Shown: positions 11,180 to 22,746 of the stretch, one piece after another
How positions within the stretch are numbered: the stretch's first letter is position 1
Layout of the letters: the number at the start of each line of letters is the position of its first letter
DNA from: Endomychus coccineus
Lineage: Eukaryota > Arthropoda > Insecta > Coleoptera > Endomychidae
DNA length: 64,000 nucleotides
Assembly: GCA_958510875.1 (NCBI GenBank)
Contig: OY294070.1
Location: forward strand, 118,958,703-119,022,702
Direction of reading: 5' to 3'
Notes under the pieces: model-generated
What the model saw: only the letters and a program-made list of their open reading frames with translations
The model's database searches: none
Told to the model about the DNA's origin: nothing
Made by a program: the position numbers and the translations under genes

Positions 11180-12310
11180 TAAAATTTTCAACGCTTCTCC
11201 GTGCTGAGGCATGTTGATCTCTCAGATGGTTCCGCAAGATCTGTATACCCCTGTTGTAGGGAATACCAGCAAGGAGGTCTTGAGGACCGTCTCTGGCCTT
11301 GTCTCTGGTCAGTTTGTCCGCTCTCTCATTTCCTTTCCAACCTGAGTGACACGGAATCCAGGTCAGGTTGAGCTAGCCTGTTAAGGATCAAATGGTATCC
11401 CTGAGAAACCTTGAGGACACAGTTGGGCTTTTCAGATCCAGATTGTCTCATTCATCTTACCATTGCCGAGAAGCTTCTCCGCATATCTGTAGATTGTAAG
11501 CATCTCGGCTTGGAAGACTGTGTTGAGATCCCCCATTCGCACGAACCCATCAATATATCTAGGACCGCAGAAGCCTGCTCCAACTCTGGTGTTTGTTCTA
11601 GACCCATCCGTATACCAAATTGTACCGTGCTTTGACGTGTGGTAATATTCACATAGCTCCCTTGACAGGATGGCGACCCTGAAATGCTGCTCCACGAACC
11701 ACTGGGCCTTCATTCTGTCCTCCGGTTCTGCCCCCTAATGAATAGATGGAATTGGTCTGCACTCCATCCCTTTAGGGACCCATTGCAGCTAAGACTGTAG
11801 ACCGCCATCATTGCGAGATTCCTCATCGTTATTGATAGGAGTGGCATGCTCAGCAAGTAGTCGGTATACTCTTCATCGAGTATGTAATGCCTCTGAGAAA
11901 GAGAAGTCCAGAAGTTTCAGGGCTGTAACCAGTTCGGTTCTTTTCCACCATATGAGAACTGCATGACTGAAAGTAGATTCAGATCAGTTGCTTAGGCCGC
12001 AAGCCACACTTCATGTCAATTGCTCTCTTACACTGCCAAAAGATAAAATTTTGACACCTAGTCTCCAGCTGCTTTTGCCAGAATAGTGTTTTGTCTAGGG
12101 TGACTCCCAGATATTACAACGTCTCAGAAAAATCAACTAACTTGCCCCCGATTATCATTTTCTACAGACGCTCGGTTTTGTACCTTCTAGGTGATAGTGG
12201 CTCTACCCCAGACGTCTGTAATTATCAAGGCTTGCTGAACAAGCTCCTGCAAGGTACCCTGAAAGGCTCCTCTGAAGAGTATGGCGTAGTCATCCGCATA
12301 ACCTATCGTT
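11180..12310 (-). pseudogene. LINE fragment: reverse transcriptase end plus RNase H
   Basis: On the minus strand a GYADDYAILFRGAF catalytic box lies at about 12308-12265, then LGVTLDKTLFWQKQL. An RNase H domain starts with IWYTDGSRTNT (first catalytic Asp), continues through FQAEMLTIYR (Glu) and ends in TWIPCHSGWKGNERADKLTR (His and Asp). The order RT-RNase H is that of Jockey/I/R1-group LINEs that keep RNase H. The copy begins just before YADD, a typical 5' truncation from aborted reverse transcription. Frameshifts and stops between the domains make it non-functional. Confidence 0.85.
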
Positions 12311-12411
12311 ACATAATGTTACATAATGACATCAAAATTGTTTTAATCAAATATGTATTTATCAATAGCAAACTATTTTATTGAAACATTTTTATACAAG
12401 AAACTTATTCG

Positions 12412-12639
12412 AATTCTGTCTCGTCAGAAATAGCTACATCAAAATCTATTTTAAATTCTTCATCGTTTTCTTTCTGGTTGGATTCGCTGAGTATATCGTC
12501 ATCTTATAAGGGTGTTGTGCCCCCTACAAACCACGTTGGCTTCAAATACTCATGCAAACACCAACCGCAATTTTCTGCACGTAGTTTGACACAGCATGGA
12601 TCAGTTGCATGAAGCCACATCGAATTTACATAAATTGTG
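12412..12639 (-). pseudogene. C-terminal end of an unrecognised, probably transposon-borne protein
   Basis: From ATG 12639 the minus strand reads MWLHATDPCCVKLRAENCGW, then CLHEYLKPTWFVGGTTPL, a stop, then an acidic tail (QKENDEEFKIDFDVAISDE) ending in a natural-looking stop at 12412. An AATAAA signal follows within about 25 bases. Cys-rich sequence before an acidic tail suggests the end of a transposase-like protein, but I cannot name the family. It abuts the 5' truncation point of the neighbouring LINE. Confidence 0.4.
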
Positions 12640-15540
12640 CGGGTGGTAGGCCGCTATATCGCTGTAACTGTTACTGGGACAGTTAGTGGTAGCTTATCAA
12701 TATTATTTAACGGCATTGGTACGAGATAGATCTAGGCAACTCGTTTGCGATTTATCAATGTATACATATATTACCTATCACATAATCTTTGTCATATTGA
12801 AATAGCAGATGAGGCTATATATTTCTAATGCCGGATTTTGTACTATAAGAGTTATGCAAGCCATATAATACCCTGCTTCAGCTGCAGGTGGAATCTCGGA
12901 GCTACATTTAGGAGGTCGGGCTGTACGATGCGCTTATGCCCAAAAGGTTAAGAAAGAGTGTGCTGAGTGCTGAGTGAGCACAAAGGTGTCGCAAGCCGCA
13001 GTCTGTTTAGGCTTAAGGTACAGTAAATTAACTTTTTTCGGTCCGAGCTATAGTTTTTTACTTATTTAAGAAAAACCGCTTTTTGCAAATTTGCCAATTT
13101 TTTAGGTTATGTTCGCCATTTCGGATCGAGTTGCATGAAATAGAAGCTCACCTTTAAATTTAATTTCCTATATGCTCATATTTTTTTCCAGGTATTAATT
13201 TCTGCACGCACTTCTGTCTATTGCTTGGACTAATAGCAAATTAAGAGCTTTGACACGTATTTATCCAGAAATCCAATCTTGTTACAATGAAATTAATTAA
13301 TTGCCGAATGAATTTGATCGAGATTCGTAAAATAAATATTGGTGCGTTGTAGTCCATATCGTCAAAGATGATTGTCTTTTTCGGGATAATTATTGAAATT
13401 GAATTTCGAGAATACTGGGAGGTACCGAAAAATTACAGAATCCATTACACGGGATATTCTCTAGCCCCAATGATTCAAATTTGATACATGTAACTGTTTT
13501 GTCGTGAAATTAACGATGCGATTTGTCTCCTTTCATGAACTTCATCCGTGGACACAGTATGTATCGAAAATTCTTCAAGATCAATAATGTCCCGAAATAA
13601 TTCGAATTACTTGATTCTTCTAAGTCTAGATTATGCTATTTTGGAAGAAATAGAGGATGGAGACGTTATAATAGACTTTGCGATTGCATCTACCATTTGG
13701 CCGCTACACGAGAACATAATAGCTTTTGCCATACAACCCGATTCAAGAAACGACTTTGTTCGCTACGCTCCCTCCATCTTAACAAGTGGGAACCACCCAT
13801 ATCTGCACGGTAGATCGAGGAAAGAATGGAAGATTCAGAAACCATTGTTCAAATTATTATTGAGTATATTTTATTTATTTTGACAGTATTTTTTTCGATC
13901 CAAACATCATTGTTATTGAAGTGTAAATTTGTATTTTCTTCACATTAGGTATTATAGTTCGATTAGCAATCTACTCTTCTCTAGTATACTCAATACTAAC
14001 GTTCATTTAATGTGGATATAATACTCCACATACCTATATAATATGTAATAAAAATAACTAGGTGTAAAGGTTAATGTCCGTTTGAGTATCTATATATGTT
14101 TCAAAATGCATATGTCTGAATCTGAATGTTTTAACAGCTATTATACTAATATACTCGTGGTATAAAAAACGAGCATAATCACATCAGAATTCCTGGTTAG
14201 TAAGTGGAAATGCAAAATAAACATGACAAAGAAAATACATTGTCATGTGATTTGCGTGACAGGAATCTATATTCACATTATCTTTTCATGATCAAATATT
14301 ACTACAGTAATCAGAACATTTTTTTATTTATCAGAACCATTAGAATAAGTTATCATTAAACGATATTCCAGAAAGTAATCTATATTATTCTATTGAAAAC
14401 ATTGTGTTGTTTGTACGTATGCAATGCCTTCTACCTGTATAAAGATACGCTATCACTATGTTCTAAAAGAAGAAGAGGACGGTTTCAAATTATCATTTCT
14501 CTCCAAACCGACTGACTTGGTTTTGATATTATCCGATAGATGACACTACTAATTTCGCCATCCTAAAGAATAATAAATAAGTATTCATTGCCTTTGGGCC
14601 TAGTTGATTCTCATCAATGATTAATGATTTTCTTACAGTACTGTTCTAGAAACACACTTCATATAACAGATTTTGCGCTTAGCCGCATATAAATGAATAA
14701 TTATTGCACAGTATAAATCACAAAAATATGCTACGCTGTTATGATTTTCAAACAGAATTTTAATTCCATCATAAGGCGAAGTTTATAATGAATATGAGAA
14801 CGGTTAGTTCGCTGTACATGCCTGAAGGGTAAAGATGAAGTGAGTGGGTGTGTCGAAAGAATAGGCTTAGGCTTTCGCTAACCTCACAACCGTTTTCCGC
14901 ATACGACGATAAAGAGCACGCGTCCTACAGTCTACCAGTTACGCAAGTTCGATTCCGCTGTATATAGAAACCAACAACGTGCCGTATGAAGCGATTTGAG
15001 GATATTTCCTCTTCGTTAAATTTGTTAATGTTTTAAACAAAATTGCACGTTTGTTCTAAGCTGGTCAGCATTTCAAACCGCGATGTGATGAGTATAATTC
15101 TGTTCACGTGAAAGCCGCATGCATTTTTTCACGTGCGCTCTATCTTGGACGTGGATAGACTATTATAGTAAGCTACGAATCCCTGAAACTGAATCAGTCG
15201 GCATCAAAAAAAGAAAGCGGGTGTGGCATACAAAGCTGACAAAGTCCAGACATCTGCCAAACATAGTTCTCTCAACGGTGGATCGTTAATTGTAGAGAAC
15301 TCCTTGGTAGGTGTAGGTGTACTAATCGCTGAGTTTATAGGCACTATTTCTCTTTACAGTCGGCCAGATTGGTAGCGCATCCCACAGTTCACGAAACAAA
15401 GCGAATAGCGTCGATTCAATAAGTGGTTCACATCATCAGCTCATTAGAGGTCAATCTCAATATAACCAATAATATCCAGGTTACACCCAGTTCAATTAAA
15501 AACATCAATATTGTAGGTAATCTTATATGCATCCTATCTA
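12640..15540. other. Intergenic stretch without a supported gene
   Basis: No recognisable protein or RNA is encoded. The 111-codon frame at 13548-13883 has no known motif. A somewhat GC-richer part at 14820-15420 could hold regulatory or untranslated sequence, but no signal decides this. Confidence 0.35.
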
Positions 15541-15559
15541 TTCGAAAGAGCAAAATATT

Positions 15560-16540
15560 TAAATATATCTTGTATGAAGCTACTTTCAATCATGTAAAAC
15601 TGCAGATATCCCCAGAGCAGTATGAGTTCATGCCTGGCAGATCAACTGTTACTTACTAACTTAAGTTGCTACAGTCAATACTTAGATGTTATTAATGAGG
15701 GGGGTGGTCAGGTTGATTGTATGACCTCGATTTTGCTAAGGCATTTGATAAAATGGATCACAGTATTTTATTGAATAAAATGTATAGCTATGGATTTACA
15801 AATCATTTGATTGAATTTTGGAATTCTTACCAAAGTGGTAGATATCAATATGTAGAGTATAGAGGTTTTAAATCGTATTTATTTCATGCCACCTCAGGTG
15901 TACCTCAAGGGTCAGTACTTGGACCACTCCTAGTCAATTTATTTATTAACGACATTTCTTCTTTATTTGTCTTTTATGTTCTTCTTTACGCAGACGTTTT
16001 AAAACTCTACTCGGCAGTAAAGCATTCTTTATGTTATATCTCACTGCAGCATGACTTGGATGCACTCAGTACTTGGTGTGTAATAAATCATCTGGAGCTT
16101 AGTATTAGTATAAGTGCACTGTAATGACTTTCACCAAGAAAATTACGCCTATTATTTACAATTACAAACTTGTTGACACGGGTCTTGCTCGTTCCTATAG
16201 TTTCAGAAGTTGGGAGTTTTCTTTGACGTGAAATTGTCATTTGCGTCTCACATTGGATCAATTGTTTCTGGCGTCTACAGAATGCTGGGCTTTATCATCC
16301 GGAATTGCCGCCTATTTAATAATAGTGATTCAATAATAATATTATACAATTCATTTGTTCGTTCTAAACTCGAATATACTTCGAATGTCTGGAACCCCCA
16401 TTATAAAATTTATACAAACAAAATAAAGCTATATCTTTTATTGCTCTCAGACCTTACCTTACCTAGGTTCGTAATTACAGTGTCGTTATATAAAACAAAT
16501 ATAATAACATTTAGTAACCGTGGAACAAGAGGCTATTAAA
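15560..16540 (+). pseudogene. Non-LTR reverse transcriptase remnant (Jockey/CR1-like)
   Basis: Plus-strand frames carry QYEFMPGRSTVT, DLDFAKAFDKMDHSILLNKM, TSGVPQGSVLGPLLVNLFIN, LLYADVLKLYS and SFVRSKLEYTSNVWNP. These are, in order, the fingers, DhaKAFD, PQGSVLGP, YADD and RSkLEYas-vW blocks of a Jockey/CR1-type reverse transcriptase. YADD has become YADV and several frameshifts break the frame, so it is dead. The endonuclease and 5' part are absent. Confidence 0.85.
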
Positions 16541-16789
16541 CAAGCGTGGTACTTCCCACCACTCGCCAAGTTATTTATTTTTTAAATATCAACTAGTCAG
16601 TTAACTTAGCCACAGACAACTACGGAAACTTAAGCAAGTAAACAAGCACAAATGTGGAAATGTGACAATGTGATGTAGATTACTAGTTTTGCTCGAGCGA
16701 ATTTCAAGACATTATTTTCACAGGAGCTTTCTGTAAGGTGTATTTTGTATGATCGAATACGAATCTCTACTATATATTTATTGTGCATA

Positions 16790-18097
16790 ATGGCTGTTAC
16801 GTGCAACATTTGCGATAAAGTATTTAAACAGCAATGTAACCTTAATAGACATATTCGAGAAGTACACAATATACAAACGAATGCTATTGCCTATGATAAA
16901 TCTGTATGGAATTATAAATGTATGGAGCCAAGCTGCAACACGTCTTATCAATATAATAAAAGCTTGGTAAATCATCTTGAAAAAGTTCATAATAAAAAAT
17001 TTGAAATGGAAGAAATTATTTTTGAAAACATTGTTGGTCAGTTGATAGCAAGGTTCAGTTTCCTTAATATAGGACAATAAGAATTATTCGACGAATTATT
17101 GTTCGCAAATGCTCATCTTCATTAATTTTTAGAATTTAAAAACTGGAAATGTGCAATTGAGGAAAAATTCAAGTGTAATTATGTAGTCGCACATCGATCT
17201 ACTAACATGAAGGGTCAGTTTACCTACTACAACTGCAATAGAACACATACAGGTATAAATGTTTCTTATTTAAAAAACTAATAGACTTTATATAAATAAA
17301 CCAATAGGAACGCCAACATGCCAAGTGTCAAAGCGGTTGTTTAAGAGCCAAGGCTCATGTAAATTAAGTTTTGGTTGCACAAGTCAAGTGAAACTAATTG
17401 ATGAAGGAGATCGGCTCTCAGTTTTTTGGCAAAAGACTCATTATGGACATCTTATGGACTTAGAACATCTTAGAATTTCTAAGCAAGACAGGAAAACCAT
17501 AGCTACAAAATTAATTAGTGGAATTCCCCAAACAAAGTATGTTATGTTATTAATTATAATTTTACGTACCTATTTGTGTACTAAGTTATAATAATTTTTG
17601 TTTTTTCATAAGTATTGTTTTTCATTTTTGTTTACAATTATTATTTCAGGATCCTAAACCAGGTACAAGATAAAGGGCATGAAGAATTAAAACGTATCGA
17701 TTTACTGACATCCAAAGATATATGGAATATTAAAAGAACTTATAACATTGATGTGAAACATAGAAAGGGGCATGAAAATGATGCCATATCGATTTATGAT
17801 TTATGGTTGCAAGAATGTGAATCCAAATCATCTGATGAAAATCCTGTCTTGTTGTATCAGAGGCAGTGTGAAATGTTAGAAACAAAAGAAATTGAGAATA
17901 ATGAATCGGTGTCGATTAGCCAAACAAGAAGTAAAGAACTGAGTAGGTGTTTGCAGGAAAAAATTAAGTCAACATATCAAACATTACATGATTCAAATTT
18001 ACATAATTTAGATGATGCAACGATTTTACAAATTCACACCCATTTAAATGAATTAACGAGATTAGTTAATTTACCAGATATTGAAGGTGCCACTTAA
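16790..18097 (+). CDS. MULE-transposase-derived zinc-finger protein, tandem copy 1
   Basis: Predicted exons are 16790-17036, 17133-17252, 17308-17536 and 17650-18097 (347 aa). Exon 1 encodes two C2H2-type fingers (CNICDKVF with HIREVH; CMEPSC with HLEKVH). Exons 2-3 encode a Cys/His module ending in VFWQKTHYGH, like the WRKY/FLYWCH-type finger of Mutator-like (MULE) transposases, then the helix-rich LRISKQDRKTIATKLISG. Exon 4 continues with LKRIDLLTSKDIWNIKR and ends after the stretch NPVLLYQ, where a MULE DDE domain would normally begin; that catalytic domain is missing. Exons 1-3 have the same lengths as copy 2. Compared with copy 2, an extra ~60 bp after the codons for EGAT brings in an early stop. 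Intron 1 uses GTCAGT where copy 2 has GTGAGT, so splicing may be weaker. A role in DNA binding is inferred from the fingers. Confidence 0.65.
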
Positions 18098-18719
18098 CAT
18101 TGTTTTGAAAATATTGATAAGAATTTTGAACCTGCCAATAAAAATATTAACAAACAATTGAATTTTTGCTCAACAAAGAAAAAAGGAAATGTACTGATAA
18201 TATTTGTAAATCTAACAAGAAGAAAATGATATAAAAATGTATTAAATAATGAACCAATGTTATAATATATTGTGAATAATGCAGATAATGAAACATGTTT
18301 CTTATAAATTTGTTATTTATGGCAATACCTGAGTATTTTTGCCATATTTTGCATAATAAATATTACTATTGATGAAAAGTTTATAATTTTTGTACACCTC
18401 CCTGAAAATTGTTCATGGCTAGGGGCTAATTTGGCATGTCAAGAGTTATTGAAAAATCATGTAGGTAATTCTTGTGAGGGTTCTTGCCTACTATAAAATA
18501 TGTCTGGTACCTTCCTATAGAAAACTTTGAAAATGCAAATTTGACACAAGTTCTCTAATAAAATACGCAGGATGCTACAGTTTTTCCAGTAGTATTTCAG
18601 AAAAAAGAAAATGTAATTCATAAAGAGTAAATTGTAATTTGACAATAACAAATGAAATTCAGAACATGTGTTAATGTTGTTTTCATTGCGAGTGACCTTG
18701 GTTGTGTATTTGCCTTTCC

Positions 18720-18942
18720 CATCGACATATACATATGGACTGCGCATGGCAATGATAAGCGCGGCTAGTGCAGGCGAGAGAGAGGGAAAACGAAAAGGCC
18801 GGCTCGGGACGTGAACATACTAGCTACAGTACGCAGCGGCCAATAGAAACGCGATAGAGCCGGCCTCTTCGTTTTCCCTCTCTCACGCCTGCACTAGCCG
18901 CGCTTATCATTGCCACGCGCAGTCCATATGTATATGTCGATG
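18720..18942. mobile_element. P-like MITE with long inverted arms (CATCGAC family)
   Basis: Arms of about 90 bp start CATCGACATATACATATGG and end with its complement at 18942. Flanks are GCCTTTCC (18712-18719) and GTCTTTCC (18943-18950), an 8-bp duplication with one mismatch. The CA...TG ends and 8-bp duplication match the other P-like elements here. It lies in the region downstream of MULE-derived gene copy 1. The interior is GC-rich and non-coding. Confidence 0.7.
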
Positions 18943-19077
18943 GTCTTTCCTTAATCTCTGTGACCGACTAAAACTTATTTTTAGTAAATAATAAATTTCT
19001 CTATTTTCTAAATTCAAAAATTAAACTGTTTAAAAAATCGATGCTGGAAGCCGTTACTTTATGGTAATTTATCATTT

Positions 19078-19304
19078 TGATTATATGAAAGGATAATTAC
19101 TTTGTTTTTATACCACTTTTATTAATAATAACGTGAAAACGTAATAATAGTTTCAACACCGAAGTGTCATTAACAAACAATTAGATAATTTTCTAATTGT
19201 TTGATAATGACACTTCGGTGTTGAAACTATAAGTTACGTTTTCACGTTATGATTAATAAAAGTGGTATAAAAACAAAGTAGTTATTCTTTCATATAATTA
19301 AAAC
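19078..19304. repeat. Foldback MITE, AT-rich
   Basis: Near-perfect inverted arms of about 100 bp around a centre at about 19191; the arms contain GTTTCAACACCGAAGTGTCA and its inverse and AAAGTGGTATAAAAACAAAG. No coding content; target duplication not resolved. Confidence 0.75.
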
Positions 19305-19470
19305 TGTTTAGTTGGATGCACAGTCGTATATACAGGTCTGGAAACTCGAGGTTGTTTCCTATGTGAGAAGTGAGTCCGCTAAGCGTCATCTGTTGCGCAG
19401 TACCAAAAGGGTGTTGCATGAGTAGATGTTTTCTGGCACGTATACGACCGTGTTTGAACGATATGGCGCC

Positions 19471-20052
19471 CACGGTCGTACATACAGGTCTGGGAACTCG
19501 AGGCTGTTTCCTATGTGAGAAGTGGGTCCGCTAAGCGTCGACTGTTGCGTAGTACCAAAAAGGATGGCGCAGTAGTCGAAGAGTGTTCTCTGACAACTGT
19601 CATTCTTGAATTGTAAACACAGAAGGAATACTTGCGTTTTTAGAAACAAATTACGAAACCGTGCATTGTTCCGAAATGCAAAACGGGGTACAAAAGTGTA
19701 AAGCAAGAAACTTCTGTTTTTAAAGTGCCGAAAGATGCGGAAATGCGAAAAAGTGGATGCTTGCGATTCCGGATAGAAATCGTATTAACGAGGCTTTTTA
19801 TGTGTGCGAGCATGTATAACGAAAAAGGGGAAGTTATTTTTAAGGCGAGTAATACATTTTGACAAGAGTAACAGTTCTATTCCTCTCTCAAATCAGAATA
19901 CTTAGTAACACTGCTCGCGATTCCGGAAAGAAATCGTTTTACCACTTCGATCCAAGCGCTAGCTAGTGGCTGAGCGAGGGACTACAAGTTTGGCTACTCG
20001 TAAGAGACCCATGTCAAACATACGAGTTCCCAGACCTGTATGTACGACCGTG
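19471..20052. mobile_element. P-like element nested in a relative, with THAP coding remnant
   Basis: Ends are CACGGTCGTACATACAGG and the inverse. The duplication is ATGGCGCC (19463-19470) and ATGGTGCC (20053-20060). The related copy at 21958-22465 has the uninterrupted site (ATGGCGCC followed directly by TAATCCTGAC near 22335), which acts as an empty-site control. The interior contains the THAP fragment at 19653-19862. Confidence 0.88.
19653..19862 (+). pseudogene. THAP zinc-finger remnant of a P-type transposase
   Basis: The frame from 19653 reads TKPCIVPKCKTGYKSVKQ, then FKVPKDAEMRK. After a 1-bp deletion it continues as WMLAIPDRNRINEAFYVCEH. This has the THAP order: Cys-x4-Cys, hydrophobic core with FKVPKD, conserved Trp, then a late Cys and His. 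THAP domains bind DNA and form the N-terminus of P-element transposases. The first codon is ACG where ATG would be expected, in both copies in this window, and the frame then breaks. Confidence 0.7.
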
Positions 20053-20574
20053 ATGGTGCCTAATCCTGACAATATACGTCGATCCATGCACTAGCTGGTG
20101 GCTGAGCGAGGGACTACGAGTTTGGCGACATGTAAGAGACTCATGTCAAACATAGAGATTCCAGACCTATATATACGATTGTGGTTGGATGTCAATTTAA
20201 TAAGGCAAAGAGATTAATATGTATGTGCATAGATCAAGAGCTCTTCCAGCTCTGTATTCTACCTAAAGAACCTACTGCACTTATTAATTTGAATGATACA
20301 TCTTCAGTCTTGGATTGCATAATTACTAAACATTGAAGTATCAAACCCTATATTGCTGATCATATAGCTTAGCAAATAACGACAAGTTTTTCCCAAATAA
20401 GCATAAAAGCAACTATGTTAAAACTTACATCTAAAATATGAAATAGTTTTAAATCTATTCAACTCGTTTTGAAGTAGTAAAATCCTAAACTACGATAGTA
20501 GCATTGAGACTATCTCAACGGATAGTAGAAATAACAATGTCCATTGCTTTTTTATCTAAGTACTATGTACAAAC

Positions 20575-21656
20575 CATAGACCTATTATTCTAAGGAAACA
20601 GAATTGTTTACATTTAAACACGATCAGACATTGCCAAAATTTCGGGCCACTCAGACTGCTGTATATGACAAGTATGGCCGTATGGAATGTGCTGTTGCCG
20701 GATTAGTTGTTCTGTCTGCCGGATTGAGACTTGTAATTATTATAAAAACGTCCATAGCATTATTTATTCGTTATATTAGAAGCAATACTATTGAAATGTC
20801 GTTTTCTCTGAAAAATATTCCATAATTCATGGTAACCTGGAATATACAATCGAATTATAGAATATTTAAATTTTCAAATATAGCACTATTCCATTCCATT
20901 GCATAATTTGTTCAGAACGCGACAACGCCGCGCACCTTTTAGGAATGGGGACTTTGTTCTGTACACGTTCGTACATACAGGTCTGGGAACTCTATGTTTG
21001 ACATGAGTCTCTTACATGTCGCCAAACTGACGTAGTCCTTCGCTCAGCCGTCGAAGTATGGCAACAATCACATTATTAAGTAAAATAATTTTTCTCGTAA
21101 CGCAATATTCACTATTCTGATTTGAGAGAGGAATAGGACTGTTACTCTTGTCAAAATGTATTACTCACCTTAAAAATAACTTCCACTTTTTCGTTATACA
21201 TGCTCGCACACATAAAAGACCTCGTTAAACGCCGGTATTCCTTGTGTTTACAAGTCAACAATGACGCTTGTCAGAGAACACGGTCGTATACGTGCCAGAG
21301 ATCATTCCTCGACTCATGCGCCACTCTTTTGGTACTACGAGACAGTTTACGCTTAGCGGACTCACTTCTCACATAGGAAACAGCCTCGAGTTCCCAGACC
21401 TGTATATACAACCGTGGTTCTGTACTACGCAATTTGACAGCTTCCGTATTTCTCGTAGCTATTTCAAAGCGATATTGCCTTACAAGTGGTACCAAGTATT
21501 CACTCATAGTTACAGCGTTGTCAATAAGGAGTAATTATGACTCGACGACAAAGAGGTCCGTTGGTTTTCTTTGTCATACTTCATGTAATCATTGCGACAA
21601 GTCAAATGGAGTTTTATGAATGAGATGTTTCGTCTCCTTAGGATAATACATCTATG
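20575..21656. mobile_element. P-like MITE (CATAGACC family), carrying a nested P-like element
   Basis: Ends are CATAGACCTATTATTCTAAG and the inverse of CATAGATGTATTATCCTAAG. The 8-bp duplication is GTACAAAC (20567-20574 and 21657-21664), perfect. A reversed copy lacking the nested insertion lies at 51038-51598. The frame at 20604-20825 is conserved with that copy only as shared repeat sequence; no transposase motif is visible. Confidence 0.85.
20964..21416. mobile_element. P-like MITE (CACGGTCG family) nested in the CATAGACC element
   Basis: Ends are CACGTTCGTACATACAGG and the inverse of CACGGTTGTATATACAGG. The duplication GTTCTGTA is perfect (20956-20963 and 21417-21424). The relative at 51038-51598 has this site without an insertion. 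Confidence 0.85.
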
Positions 21657-21957
21657 GTACAAACATACTTATTTTAGGAATAAGGTTTCTCAAACCAAAA
21701 ATCTGTTTGAAGGGTAAAGTAAATAAATTTCTTCTGAATTACATTTAATCATTTATTTTCTGATTCACATATTCCACATCTCATTTACGATTACCTTTCT
21801 GAAATAGATTACAAAATGCAAATCTGAATTACTATTTCTCTCTTATGAATTAACTAAAAAAGTAATAATCCATTTGTATTTAATTTGACTTTCCTTGATC
21901 TGTGCCTTTTATGATGGTGTGGTGGGAACATTTATTAACTATACGAATGGGAGGTAC

Positions 21958-22465
21958 CACGGTCGTATATAAAGGCCTGGAAACTCGAGGCGGTTTCCTA
22001 TGTGAGAAGTGAGCCCGCTAAGCGTCATCTGTTGCGTAGTACAAAAAGGGTGGCGTATGAGTCAGGGGATGTTCTCTGGCACGTGTACGACCATAGTCAA
22101 AGTATACAGGTCTGCCGGAGCCTCCCTTCCATCGTTTCTCGCGCTAGGTGACGTCACCTAGCTCCTCCAATCACATCGCCGGCACGTAACAACATCATAT
22201 TATATCGTCGTCAATAACATTAAATAAACCAAATAAACGACCAATCAGCTTGCACTCGAATTTTAAAAAGAGTAGAAGGGAGGCTCCGGCAGACCTGTCT
22301 ACTTTGACTATGTATACGACCGTGTTTGAACGATATGGCGCCTAATCCTGACAACATGCTTCGATCCATGCGCTAGCTGGCGGCTGAGCGAGGGACTACG
22401 AGTTTGGGGACATCTAAGAGACTCATATCAAACATAGAGTTTCCATACCTGTATAAACGACTGTG
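21958..22465. mobile_element. P-like MITE (CACGGTCG family) between the two MULE-derived genes
   Basis: Ends are CACGGTCGTATATAAAGG and the inverse of CACAGTCGTTTATACAGG; the duplication GGAGGTAC is perfect (21950-21957 and 22466-22473). It carries another element at 22092-22312 and keeps the empty site corresponding to the insertion at 19471. Confidence 0.88.
22092..22312. mobile_element. P-like MITE (CATAGTC family) nested in a CACGGTCG element
   Basis: Ends are CATAGTCAAAGTATACAGG and the inverse of CATAGTCAAAGTAGACAGG. Flanks are TGTACGAC (22084-22091) and TATACGAC (22313-22320); the sister copy has a single TATACGAC at about 19441. A second member lies at 62191-62565. The shared TATACAGGTCTG inside the ends links this family to the CACGGTCG family. 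Confidence 0.8.
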
Positions 22466-22746
22466 GGAGGTACAACGCTAGTCTAATAGCCGCTCGAATT
22501 GTTAACTGTCAATTATCCATAGATAACTCTACTACTTATCTATGCAATTATCGAAGCATAAGCCATAGACAACAACGGGACCTTACGAGTCTTCTATAGT
22601 AAGCACAAATGTGATATGGTTTTGTTTGATTGGATGCTTTTGCTTTTGGAAATTTCAAGACATTATTTTTACAGAACCTTTCTGTAAGGTGTATTTTGTT
22701 TGATACAATTCGAATTTCTACTGTACATCTATTGTGCTTGTGCATA

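Larger units (their letters stand above)
19319..20183. mobile_element. P-like MITE (CACGGTCG family), host of a nested copy
   Basis: Ends are CACAGTCGTATATACAGG on the left and its complement on the right. Flanks are a perfect 8-bp duplication GTTGGATG (19311-19318 and 20184-20191). Without the nested element at 19471-20052 and its duplication it is about 275 bp, matching the outer parts of the copy at 21958-22465. Confidence 0.85.

Noticed and set aside
13548..13883. 111-codon open frame in an otherwise empty stretch
   Set aside because: No motif, no splice context and no similarity that I recognise.
20604..20825. Open frame shared between 20604-20825 and the reversed element near 51590
   Set aside because: The conservation is explained by the shared MITE; the other copy has stops and no known domain appears.
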